From the NCBI GenBank assembly GCA_047602055.1, contig JASGIG010000001.1, positions 4,154,001 through 4,218,000 of the forward strand: DNA of 64,000 nt, written 5' to 3'. Of this stretch, positions 17,445 to 25,245 are shown one piece after another. The position numbers and the translations under genes are program-made. This stretch comes from JAODBQ01 sp047602055 (GTDB lineage: Bacteria > Actinomycetota > Acidimicrobiia > Acidimicrobiales > Ilumatobacteraceae). Within the stretch, counting starts at the first letter, position 1. Each line of letters starts with the position of its first letter. The notes beneath the pieces are model-generated. The model did not search any database. It was not told where the DNA came from and worked only from the letters and a program-made list of their open reading frames with translations.

Positions 17445-18527
17445 GTGCTGACGGTCACCGGGAACGCGCCGCCCGACGACGTGCTCGGCGACGAGCTGCC
17501 CGGCATCGAGCAGCACGGGCTGGTCCACCGGCGCTCACTGCGGGCCATCGGCCTCGTCGGCGCCATCGGCGTGCTCGGCTTCGTGCTGCTGCTGTCGATC
17601 GCCGTCGGCTCCAAGCCGATCCCGTTGCGCACCGTGATCGACGCCCTCCTCCACTACGACGACACCGTCAACGACCACCTGATCATCCGCACGCTGCGCA
17701 TCCCGCGCACGATGGTCGGCCTGATCGTCGGCGTCGCCCTCGGCCTCGCCGGCGCCGTCATGCAGGGCGTTGCCCGCAACCCGCTGGCCGACCCCGGCAT
17801 CCTCGGCGTCGACGCCGGCGCGGCGCTGTTCGTCGTCGTCGGCATCTACAGCTTCGGCGTCGCCACGCTGCTCGGCTACGTGTGGTTCGCGTTCGCCGGC
17901 GCGGCGGTCGCCTCCGTCGTCGTCTACGCCCTCGGCTCGATGGGCCGTGAGGGGGCGACGCCGGTGAAGCTCGCGCTCGCCGGGGCCGCGGTCACCGCGT
18001 TCATCAGCTCGATCACCACGGCGATCCTGCTGCTCGACGTCGCCACCCTCGACCAGTTCCGCTTCTGGGCGGTCGGCTCGCTCGCCGGGCGCAGCGACAC
18101 GATCGCCTGGCAGATGCTGCCGTTCATCGCCGTCGGCTCGGCGATGGCGCTGCTGTCGGGGCGGACGCTCAACGCGCTGGCCCTCGGCGACGACGTCGCC
18201 CGCTCGCTCGGCCAGCGCGTCGGCATCGCCAGGGCGCTGTGCACCGTGTCGGTCGTCCTGCTCGTCGGCGCGGCGACCGCCGCGGCCGGCCCGATCGGCT
18301 TCGTCGGGTTGACGGTCCCGCACGTCGCCCGGGCGATCACCGGACCGGACTACCGCTGGGTGCTGCCCTACTCGGCGGTGCTCGCCCCGATCCTGCTGCT
18401 CAGCTCGGACATCGTCGGGCGTGTGATCGCCCGGCCGGGCGAGGTGGAGGTCGGCATCGTCACCGCGCTCGTCGGCGCGCCGTTCTTCATCGTCCTGGTC
18501 CGCCGGCGGAAGCTGGCCGAACTGTGA
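17445..18527 (+). CDS. FecCD-type ABC transporter permease (iron-siderophore/cobalamin)
   Basis: Inner-membrane permease of 360 residues, one half of the channel of a BtuC/FecCD-type importer. After a 35-residue cytoplasmic start, about ten hydrophobic segments follow. Diagnostic pieces are TLRIPRTMVGLIVGVALGLA, GVARNPLADPGILGVDAGAA, FWAVGSLAGRSD and the coupling-loop segment ARSLGQRVG, then AAAGPIGFVGLTVPHVAR. The GTG at 17445 lies only 5 bases after the iron-box-like sequence, so the transcript may be leaderless or nearly so. The second permease and the ATPase follow on the same strand, making a complete membrane part of an importer. Confidence 0.9.
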   Translation: MLTVTGNAPPDDVLGDELPGIEQHGLVHRRSLRAIGLVGAIGVLGFVLLLSIAVGSKPIPLRTVIDALLHYDDTVNDHLIIRTLRIPRTMVGLIVGVALGLAGAVMQGVARNPLADPGILGVDAGAALFVVVGIYSFGVATLLGYVWFAFAGAAVASVVVYALGSMGREGATPVKLALAGAAVTAFISSITTAILLLDVATLDQFRFWAVGSLAGRSDTIAWQMLPFIAVGSAMALLSGRTLNALALGDDVARSLGQRVGIARALCTVSVVLLVGAATAAAGPIGFVGLTVPHVARAITGPDYRWVLPYSAVLAPILLLSSDIVGRVIARPGEVEVGIVTALVGAPFFIVLVRRRKLAEL

Positions 18528-18624
18528 GCGAGCGCAGCGAGCGAACCATCGTCACGGCGAGCAACGCTCATTGGAGGCACCATCTCAGCACGACCGATGG
18601 CGTCCACGGACCGATGGTGCCCCA

Positions 18625-19716
18625 ATGACCAGCACGCTCGCCGGCCTGCTCGCGCCCGACGGTCCTGGTGCCGATGCCGACGACTTCGCCACCGACATCG
18701 CCGCCGTGCGCCAGGCGCGCACCGCGGCACGCCGCCGCACGATCATGGTGTCGATCGTGCTCGCCGCCGTCGGGTTCGGCATCTTCTGCTGGTCGCTGTC
18801 GGTCGGCGACTTCCCGATCCCGATCGCCGACGTGATCCCGGCGATCTTCGGCCACGGCAACAAGGACTCGTCGTTCATCATCAGCCAGCTGCGCCTGCCC
18901 CGGGCGCTCACCGCCGTCCTGGTCGGCGCGGCGTTCGGCTTCTCCGGGGCGATCTTCCAGTCGCTGGCCCGCAACCCGCTGGCCTCGCCCGACATCATCG
19001 GGATCACCGCCGGCGCGTCGGCCTCGGCGGTGTTCATCATCGTGGTCCTCAACGGCACGGGGATGTTCGTCTCCGTCGGCGCGCTGGTCGGCGCGCTGAT
19101 CACCGCCGCGCTGATCTACGCGCTGGCGTTCAAGCGCGGCCTGACCAGCTACCGGCTGATCCTCGTCGGCATCGGCATCGCCGCCGTGCTCGGCGCGGTC
19201 ACGTCGTACCTGCTGACCCGGGCCGACATCCGCGACGCCCAGCGGGCGACGGTCTGGCTGACGGGCTCGCTCAACGGTCGCAGCTGGTCCCACGTCCACC
19301 CGGTGTTCCTGGCGATGATCGTGCTCACCCCCGCCGTGCTCGTGCTCGGGCGGCCGCTGCGCACCCTGCAGCTCGGCGACGATACGGCGAAGGGGCTCGG
19401 CGTCGCCGTCGAGCCGTCGCGAGCCGGGCTCGTCCTCGTCGGCGTCGCGCTGGCGGCGATGGCCACGGCCGCGGCCGGCCCGATCGCGTTCGTCGCGTTC
19501 GTGTCCGCACCGATCGCCCGCCGACTGGTTGGTCAACCGCTGACGTTGGTGCCGGCGGCACTGGCCGGCGCGGTCCTGCTGCTCGCCTCGGACCTCGTCG
19601 GGCGGCGGCTGTTCGCCCCGACCGAGCTGCCCGTCGGCGTGATCACCGGGATCGTCGGGGCGCCGTACCTGATCTGGCTGCTGGCCCGGGCGAACCGGGT
19701 GGGACGAGGTGGTTGA
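18625..19716 (+). CDS. FecCD-type ABC transporter permease, second subunit
   Basis: Second permease of the same importer, 363 residues, with an N-terminal soluble stretch rich in Arg before the first membrane span (IMVSIVLAAVGFGIFCWSLS). It repeats the family pattern: QLRLPRALTAVLVGAAFGFS, SLARNPLASPDIIGITAGAS, VWLTGSLNGRSW, KGLGVAVEPSRAGL and AAAGPIAFVAFVSAPIAR. ATG at 18625 is about 100 bases after the first permease stop; that gap contains gagcgagcgcagcgagcg, a GC-rich motif common in this genome's spacers. The next gene (ATPase) starts within two bases of its stop, so the two are coupled. Together the two permeases form a heterodimer. Confidence 0.9.
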   Translation: MTSTLAGLLAPDGPGADADDFATDIAAVRQARTAARRRTIMVSIVLAAVGFGIFCWSLSVGDFPIPIADVIPAIFGHGNKDSSFIISQLRLPRALTAVLVGAAFGFSGAIFQSLARNPLASPDIIGITAGASASAVFIIVVLNGTGMFVSVGALVGALITAALIYALAFKRGLTSYRLILVGIGIAAVLGAVTSYLLTRADIRDAQRATVWLTGSLNGRSWSHVHPVFLAMIVLTPAVLVLGRPLRTLQLGDDTAKGLGVAVEPSRAGLVLVGVALAAMATAAAGPIAFVAFVSAPIARRLVGQPLTLVPAALAGAVLLLASDLVGRRLFAPTELPVGVITGIVGAPYLIWLLARANRVGRGG

Positions 19717-19717
19717 C

Positions 19718-20641
19718 ATGGAACAGACGCACCACACGCTCGCTGCGGAGAACCTGACGCTCGCCTACGACGCGTTCGAGGTGGCCCGCAACCTGTCGGT
19801 GGAGATCCCCCAGGGGAGGATCACCTGCATCGTCGGCGCCAACGCCTGCGGCAAGTCGACGCTGCTGCGCGCCCTCGCCCGGCTGCTGCGGCCCAAAGCG
19901 GGGACGGTCCTGCTCGACGGCGAGAGCATCCACCGCCTGCCGACGCGCGTCGTCGCCACCCGCCTCGGCATCCTCCCGCAGTCGCCGATCGCGCCGGAGG
20001 GGATCACCGTCGCCGACCTCGTCGCCCGAGGCCGTTACCCGCACCAGAAGCTGTTCCGGCAGTGGACCGCGGCGGACGAGGCGGTGATCACCGAGGCGAT
20101 GCGGGCGACCTCGACGATCGGCGTGGCCAAGCGACCCGTCGACGAGTTGTCGGGCGGCCAGCGCCAGCGGGTGTGGATCGCCATGGCCCTCGCCCAGGGC
20201 ACCGACCTGATGCTGCTCGACGAGCCGACGACCTACCTCGACCTCGCCCACCAGGTGGACGTGCTCGACCTGCTCGTCGACCTCAACCAGCGCGACCGGC
20301 GCACGATCGTGCTCGTGCTCCACGACCTCAACCAGGCGGCGCGCTACAGCCACCACCTGATCGCGATGCGCGCCGGCACCATCGTCGCCACGGGCGAGCC
20401 GACCGAGGTGATCACCGAGGAGCTCGTCGCCGACGTGTTCGGCCTGCGCTGCAAGGTGGTCACCGACGAGGTTGCCGGCACCCCGCACGTCCTGCCGATC
20501 GGCCGCCACGTCCGCCTCCCGGGCGACGCCTTGGTCCCCGCTGGCGACCATCGAAAGTCCTCGCGTTCAGGCCTCCTTTCGTCCGGTGGTGCGGTGGCAG
20601 AGCCGGTCGAGTCGGGACACGGCGGCGGGTTGGTCGGGTAG
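19718..20641 (+). CDS. ABC transporter ATP-binding protein (FecE-like), 3' end altered by IS
   Basis: ATPase of the siderophore-type importer, 307 residues as written. Walker A is GANACGKST (near residue 46), the signature is ELSGGQRQRVWIAMAL (near 145), Walker B is LMLLDEPTTYLDLAHQ, and the switch His is in VLVLHDLNQAAR. The conserved part ends around HVLPIGRHVR (near 20516). The following thirty-odd residues (after GDHRKSS) read into the end of an IS21-type element on the other strand, so the original stop has been lost and the tail is junk. The core is complete and could work. ATG at 19718 follows ggacgagg; GTG at 19709 is an alternative. Confidence 0.88.
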   Translation: MEQTHHTLAAENLTLAYDAFEVARNLSVEIPQGRITCIVGANACGKSTLLRALARLLRPKAGTVLLDGESIHRLPTRVVATRLGILPQSPIAPEGITVADLVARGRYPHQKLFRQWTAADEAVITEAMRATSTIGVAKRPVDELSGGQRQRVWIAMALAQGTDLMLLDEPTTYLDLAHQVDVLDLLVDLNQRDRRTIVLVLHDLNQAARYSHHLIAMRAGTIVATGEPTEVITEELVADVFGLRCKVVTDEVAGTPHVLPIGRHVRLPGDALVPAGDHRKSSRSGLLSSGGAVAEPVESGHGGGLVG

Positions 20642-21284
20642 GAATTGGCCGCATTGGTCGAAGGGGCTGTGTGACGCGATGGCGACTGAGCGGCGTTCGT
20701 AGGCGGCGGCGATCAACCGGAACAGGAGTTGGCAGCCGGCGTGGTCGAGTGGGGCGAAGCCGATCTCGTCGATGATGATCAGCTCGTTGCGGCACACGGC
20801 CTCGACGGTGCGGCCGACGGTGTTGTCGGCGGCGGCACACCAGAGGTGCTCGATGAGCTCGACGGCGGTGAAGTAGCGGACCCGGTGCCCGGCGGCGACG
20901 GCGGCCAAGCCCGATCAGGTAGTGCGACTTGCCGGCCCCGGCCGGGCCGACGAGACACACGTTGTCGGCGCGAGTGATCCGGGCAAGCGTAATCAGGTAG
21001 TCGTGGCTGGCGCGGCTGATGGTGGACCCGGCGAGGTTGAACTCGTCGAGGGTCTTGTCGACGGGGAACCGGGCGGCGGTCATCCGGGTGCGCCGGTTCG
21101 ATTCGTCGCGGGCGACGATCTCGAGATCAACGAGGACCCGCAGGGTCTCTTCTGGCGCCCAGCGTTGTGTCTTCGCGGTGAGCAGGATGTCGGCGCCTTG
21201 GCGGCGGATTGCTGACAGCTTCAGTCGGTTCAGCCCGGCCTGCAGGTCGTCGGGCAGCTCGGGTGTCATGGTGCGCGGGCTCAT
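20567..21284 (-). pseudogene. istB: IS21-family IstB (transposition ATPase), frameshifted
   Basis: IstB-like helper ATPase of IS21 elements. From ATG at 21284 the frame gives TPELPDDLQAGLNRLKLSAI, RRTRMTAARFPVDKTLDEFN and the P-loop GPAGAGKSHYLIGL, then breaks near 20912. The next frame continues with AAVAAGHRVRYFTAVELIEHLW, shown here as the segment AAVAAGHRVRYF, then Walker B IIIDEIGFAPLD and a normal C-terminus ending at 20567. A missing two or three bases at the GLG-AAV joint explains the break. Its ATG overlaps the stop of the istA remnant (ATGA), the usual IS21 arrangement. No target duplication or end repeat could be fixed. Confidence 0.8.
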
Positions 21285-21800
21285 CCGAGGCCCTCGATCC
21301 GGTACGCGTCGAACGAGCGAACCTCGACCGTTGGGAGCTCGACGATCACCCGGTCACCGGCGGCAGCGAGCTCGGGGAGACCGGCGGGGCCGATCGCCAG
21401 GATCGAGCGGACATCGGCGGCGCGGAACCTGCCGAACCGTGTCGCCCGCTCCAAGGCTCGGACGATGTGGGCGGGGTCGTGAGCGGGGAGCAGCTCGTCG
21501 ACGATCACGGCGATCTCCTTGGGCAGCATCGTGTGCCCTGCCGCGGCGCCGACACGAATGAACGCCGCCGCGGGCTCACCGAACGCGAGGAAGGCGTGTT
21601 CGGTGTCGCTACGCGGTCTGGCTCCACGCGACGGCGCTCGGCGTGGTGTCGGGTAGTGCTCATCGAGGATCGACGACTCGCCCGGGCCGACCTGCGGATG
21701 CCGGGCGACGAGCACGCCGTCGTGGTCGTAGACCGTGACGTGCCCGTCGAAGGTGACGGCCTCGACCCGCCGGCCGCGCAGGCGGTGCGGGACCGAGTAG
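21281..21800 (-). pseudogene. istA: IS21-family IstA transposase, C-terminal remnant
   Basis: Only the last 170 or so residues of an IstA transposase are present: RYSVPHRLRGRRVEAVTFDG (the SH3-like domain after the catalytic core), HVTVYDHDGVLVARHPQVGP, and a helical tail to SFDAYRIEGLG. The DDE core and N-terminal HTH are gone. Upstream, at about 21800-21855, the sequence joins a transposase fragment of another family on the opposite strand, so a second event removed the rest. The stop overlaps istB. Confidence 0.75.
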
Positions 21801-21854
21801 CGCGCTCGATGCGGCACGGATCGTGGACAGCTTGTCAACAGTGCGGACCTCGAC

Positions 21855-22190
21855 ATGCCCGATCCGATCTGGATTTACGACGCCACCCACTTCACCCGAG
21901 CCCGTCGGGTCGTGTTCGCGATCGTCGACATGGTCTCGCGCCGCTGGATCGACACGCTCGTGTCCATCGAAGAGACCTCCACCCAAGTGCAAGTGATCTG
22001 TGAGCACGCCGTCGAGACCGAGGGACTGCTCGACCTGTTGACCGACGCGCGTCTCGATCTCGATGTCGATGACCCGGCCCGGCCGATCCTGCTCGCGGTG
22101 TCCGACAACGGCCCACCGATGGCCGCCCGCGACACGAGAGCGTTCATGACGCTGCAGGCCATCGCCCAGCATCACAGCCGCCCACCCCGA
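21855..22190 (+). pseudogene. IS3-type transposase (rve domain) fragment
   Basis: Internal fragment of a DDE transposase closely similar to the one at 29258-30325, but on the other strand. It starts at PIWIYDATHFTRARRVVFAI (first catalytic Asp), runs through VDMVSRRWIDTLV and LAVSDNGPPMAARDTRAFMT (second Asp) and stops matching after AIAQHHSRP, before the catalytic Glu. Both ends of the parent element are missing. The reading frame itself runs on to 22301 but the tail is not transposase. It marks a past recombination joining an IS21 remnant to the lipoprotein gene. Confidence 0.8.
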
Positions 22191-22249
22191 CGAGACCCCA
22201 TGTCTGTCGAGCGCCGGCGAGAGGCTTCGACCATGTCTGCAACTGCGCA

Positions 22250-23194
22250 CTACCCGGACCCGAACACCTCAGCCCTAATACCAGGGTGGGAGTCGATGTA
22301 AGCCTGCTCGGCTTGACGGATTTGTGCCTGCACCACCTCCGTAAGGTGCGACGACGTAGCGCATGACACATCCTGTTTGGCGAGCCGTACCTCAAGGTGA
22401 TACAGGTCGAGAAGGGCCGCTCGATCGTCCGCCGATCCATTCCCCTGTCCGCCGGTCATCGCTTCGAACTGCTTCGCAATGGAGTCCTGAGCCCCATCAG
22501 GGTCCGCATAGTCATAGCCGGCTGCGGCCATGCATCGCGCCCAGGCTTCGGTAGCTGCCTGGGCTTCCGGGGAGGCCTTCGCCTGAGCGGTAACGTCGTC
22601 TATCAGCTTCACTAGACCGGATGTCATCTCGCCATCCTTACCGTAGAGTTCTCGCTGTGCTCTTCGCAGACAGCCGATGCTCTCAATAGGCGGATCAATC
22701 CGCGTCTCGACATCCGGGCCGTACAACGCAATGCGGTATACGGCCAGTTCATTCGGGTTCATCCCCGCTGTGATGGCATCATTTGGATTCGCAGCTGTCT
22801 CAGTTCTAGCTTCAGCTGGTGGAGGATCGAGAGCTCCAATGGTGATTCCATATCCGGTGGTCGATGCGACGGTCCGCGCATCCCGCTTCGGCGGCGGGTA
22901 CGGCAGATAGTCAAAGCCGGCGGCCTTCATGCACGCCACGATCCTGCCCTGCAAATCATCGGCTCGCCAGTTGTCCGTCAGAGGATCGAAACCGACGACG
23001 TTGGCTAAGGGCGAGTCGTTAGCCTCGGAGTTCGTCCGGTTCCCACCACCACAGCCGACGACCACTAGCGCCGCACAGACAGCGCCGACCCTGACAAATC
23101 TCCTAATAGCCGACCTGGCGCGTCGCGCACCCCACTGAGCCAGCGCTCCAGCAGCCCTTCGCCTGTGTTCCAAGGTATGCGTAGGCAGTCCCAT
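22250..23194 (-). CDS. putative lipoprotein with CM-x-AGF/Y repeats (module 1)
   Basis: Unrecognised exported lipoprotein. A short signal (GAVCAALVVVGCGGG) ends in a lipobox with Cys. The mature part has two copies of a Cys-Met motif, VACMKAAGFDYLP and WARCMAAAGYDYADP, a central GCLRRAQRELYG and a late VSCATSSHL. All four have counterparts in the lipoprotein at 25246-26187. The start is doubtful: this entry uses ATG at 23194, which overlaps the preceding secreted-protein gene; a Shine-Dalgarno-like aggaga at the end of that gene is followed by GTC (23095), not a normal start codon, at the place where a lipoprotein signal would naturally begin. GC content is lower than in the neighbourhood, suggesting transfer. 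Confidence 0.65.
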   Translation of the reverse strand: MGLPTHTLEHRRRAAGALAQWGARRARSAIRRFVRVGAVCAALVVVGCGGGNRTNSEANDSPLANVVGFDPLTDNWRADDLQGRIVACMKAAGFDYLPYPPPKRDARTVASTTGYGITIGALDPPPAEARTETAANPNDAITAGMNPNELAVYRIALYGPDVETRIDPPIESIGCLRRAQRELYGKDGEMTSGLVKLIDDVTAQAKASPEAQAATEAWARCMAAAGYDYADPDGAQDSIAKQFEAMTGGQGNGSADDRAALLDLYHLEVRLAKQDVSCATSSHLTEVVQAQIRQAEQAYIDSHPGIRAEVFGSG

Positions 23195-23480
23195 TGTACG
23201 ATCCGGTCGATCGGTAGGAACTGGACGGGCATGTGTAGGGGGTCTGTGCCTCCAACGATCCAGCAAGGTAGAACGAGTGCTGCCCGCAATCTCCGCTCTG
23301 AACGTTGACCGCGTGAACCCGGTACGTCACCTTGTACTGATTGGGGGTTGAAGTAGATGAGGCGGTAATGCTGAACGTCGGCGAGCTCACCGTGGCTTGA
23401 GCGGTGCCAGCCAGGGGCGCAACACAAGCGATGGCTAGTGCGGCCACGCCGATAGCTACCCTGAGTCTCCTTCCGGACAT
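23103..23480 (-). CDS. small secreted protein of unknown family (module 1)
   Basis: A 125-residue protein with a classical Sec signal peptide: MSGRRLRVAIGVAALAIAC, then APLAGTAQA as cleavage region. The mature part of about 92 residues is rich in Ser, Thr, Tyr and Gly and has four Cys (SGDCGQHSF, YTCPSS, GCWSAG, GCATRQ), so two disulfides are likely outside the cell. No known domain is recognised. ATG at 23480 is preceded by ggaagggatccgaag. The lipoprotein gene follows at once, so the pair looks like a two-gene unit, parallel to the I36-like protein and lipoprotein at 25.2-26.6 kb. Confidence 0.7.
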   Translation of the reverse strand: MSGRRLRVAIGVAALAIACVAPLAGTAQATVSSPTFSITASSTSTPNQYKVTYRVHAVNVQSGDCGQHSFYLAGSLEAQTPYTCPSSSYRSTGSYNGTAYAYLGTQAKGCWSAGSVGCATRQVGY

Positions 23481-23672
23481 CTTCGGATCCCTTCCGTATC
23501 TGTAGTTCGGGCCGACGTCAGACAACGCAGCGGCCCTCTGGGTTCAGGCGTGGGTGACGCCCACTGGAATTAAGATCACCGCTCGCCGGATCTTGTTTCT
23601 CAGCGGTGCCGCGAGCACGGCGCCGGCCTCGACGGCGACCGCCGCCGTGGTGGACGGTGTGGACACGACGGC

Positions 23673-24767
23673 CTAGTGTCGCGAGTCGTTGATTCGTTGG
23701 AGATAGCTGGCGAGGCTGTCGAGGATCTCGTCGGCGGTCTTGCGCCAGATGAATGGGCGTGGGTTCTCGTTCCAGTGCTCGACCCAGTCGTTGATGTCAC
23801 GGCGGAGTTCGGTGACGGACCGGTGCGTGGCCCGGCGCAGCTTCTTCGTTGTCAGCTCGGAGAACCAGCGCTCGACTTGGTTGAGCCACGAGCTGTAGGT
23901 CGGGGTGTAGTGCAGCGTGAACCGGCGGTGTCGCTTCAGCCAGCGTTGGATCTCGGGTGCTTTGTGGGTGGAGGCGTTGTCGCAGATCACGTGCACGTCC
24001 AACCCGTCGGGCACGGTGCGGTCGATGAGGTTCAAGAACGATCTGAACTCGACGGCGCGGTGCTGGTCGGTCATCTGGGTGAGCACCTTGCCCGAGGCGA
24101 TGTCCAACGCGGCGTACAGGTCGGAGGTGCCGTTGCGCACGTAGGTGTAGGTCCGCCGTGCTGGGGTGCCGGGCAGCATCGGCAACACCGGGGCGGTGCG
24201 GTCGAGGGCTTGGACTTGGGTCTTCTCATCGACGCACAACACCACCGCGGCGTCGGGCGGGTTGAGATAGAGACCGACGACGTCGCGGACCTTGTCGATG
24301 AACTGCGGGTCGGTCGACAACTTGAAGTCCTCGATCCGGTGTGGCTTGAGCCCGAACGTGCGCCAGATCCTGGTGATCGCTGTCTGGTCCAGACCCACCT
24401 TGGCAGCCATCGACCGTGTCGACCACTGCGTCGCCCCGTCCGGCGGCGCCTCCTCCAGCGTGGTCACGATCACCTGCTCGACGATCTCGTCGGTGATCTT
24501 GCGCGGCTGCCCCGGACGCGGCTCGTCGATCAACCCGTCGAGACGCTTGGCGGCGAACCGGGACCGCCACTTGCCGACCGTCACCGCGTTGCACCTCAGG
24601 TCGCGGGCAATGTCCTTGTTCAGCTCACCATCCGCAGCGGCAAGCACGATGCGACACCGCAACGCCAACGCCTGGCCCGTCGTCGGCCGGCGAGCCCACC
24701 GCTCAAGCGTCTCACGCTCATCCGCGCTCAACACGATCTGCGCTGTCGGTCGTCCTCGCTGGCCCAT
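23673..24767 (-). CDS. IS630 family transposase
   Basis: DDE transposase of 364 residues, uninterrupted and probably active. The N-terminal helix-turn-helix part reads LSADERETLERWARR and CNAVTVGKWRSRFAAKRLDG; the catalytic part has Asp in VVLCVDEKTQVQAL, Asp in HVICDNASTHKAPE and Glu in NQVERWFSELTTKKL. ATG at 24767 has a strong ribosome site (gggaggcaccg); an upstream in-frame ATG would start inside untranslated leader. The stop codon TAG lies in the left end repeat and includes the flanking TA. It makes the enzyme that cuts and inserts the element at TA. Confidence 0.92.
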   Translation of the reverse strand: MGQRGRPTAQIVLSADERETLERWARRPTTGQALALRCRIVLAAADGELNKDIARDLRCNAVTVGKWRSRFAAKRLDGLIDEPRPGQPRKITDEIVEQVIVTTLEEAPPDGATQWSTRSMAAKVGLDQTAITRIWRTFGLKPHRIEDFKLSTDPQFIDKVRDVVGLYLNPPDAAVVLCVDEKTQVQALDRTAPVLPMLPGTPARRTYTYVRNGTSDLYAALDIASGKVLTQMTDQHRAVEFRSFLNLIDRTVPDGLDVHVICDNASTHKAPEIQRWLKRHRRFTLHYTPTYSSWLNQVERWFSELTTKKLRRATHRSVTELRRDINDWVEHWNENPRPFIWRKTADEILDSLASYLQRINDSRH

Positions 24768-24848
24768 CGGTGCCTCCCATCGTCGCTGACAACAACGACA
24801 ACACGACACACCACCTCAAAATTCCAGCGAACTACAGACTCAGGACAC
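23676..24848 (-). mobile_element. IS630-family insertion sequence, complete
   Basis: The ends are GTGTCGCGAGTC (23676-23687) and GACTCAGGACAC (24837-24848), inverted repeats differing at two bases, flanked on both sides by TA (23674-23675 and 24849-24850). TA duplication and a single DDE transposase gene are the hallmarks of IS630/Tc1-mariner. The element is 1173 bases and splits the module-1 gene pair from the sequence remnant at 24852-25245. Confidence 0.9.
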
Positions 24849-24851
24849 TAG

Positions 24852-25245
24852 TCGGCGCCGAGCGCCGCCGCCTCGGCCCCCACCCGTTCGTGGAGGCCGA
24901 TGTGGCCCTAGGCGGTCTTGGGTTGGCGGTCTCTAGGGTGACGGTGCGCAGCGCGTCGGAGCGCTTCCTTCGGTGTGGATCATCGGCCCAGCTCGTCGGC
25001 GCGTTCGCCGTACAGGGCGATGATCTTGAAACGCCTGCCGCCAGAAGCCGATCGAGCTCGCCGCTCCAGTGGTGGACGCGCTCGACACGCGTGCTGGCCC
25101 GCTCGCCACCCAATCCTCGTGGTCAGATCCACGTCGCCCTCGGACAGCCGTTCTACGGTCTCTCCACCTTGCGGTCATCGAGTCGGCGAGCCGCCGCGCT
25201 CCCCCCGCCAACTGGTTCAGGACTGTTCGGCGATGAACAGGATGG
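24852..25245. other. coding-like remnant, unassigned
   Basis: No intact gene. On the minus strand, short pieces in different frames still look like protein (for example KIIALYGERADELGR followed by a stop and STPKEALRR, and ERVHHWSGELDRLLAAGV), so this is likely a decayed gene or the C-terminal debris of an older element. The family is not recognised. It sits between the IS630 and the stop of the module-2 lipoprotein. Confidence 0.4.

Noticed and set aside
22301..22615. Small plus-strand frames opposite the module-1 lipoprotein
   Set aside because: No ribosome site or sensible composition; the minus-strand lipoprotein explains the coding signal.
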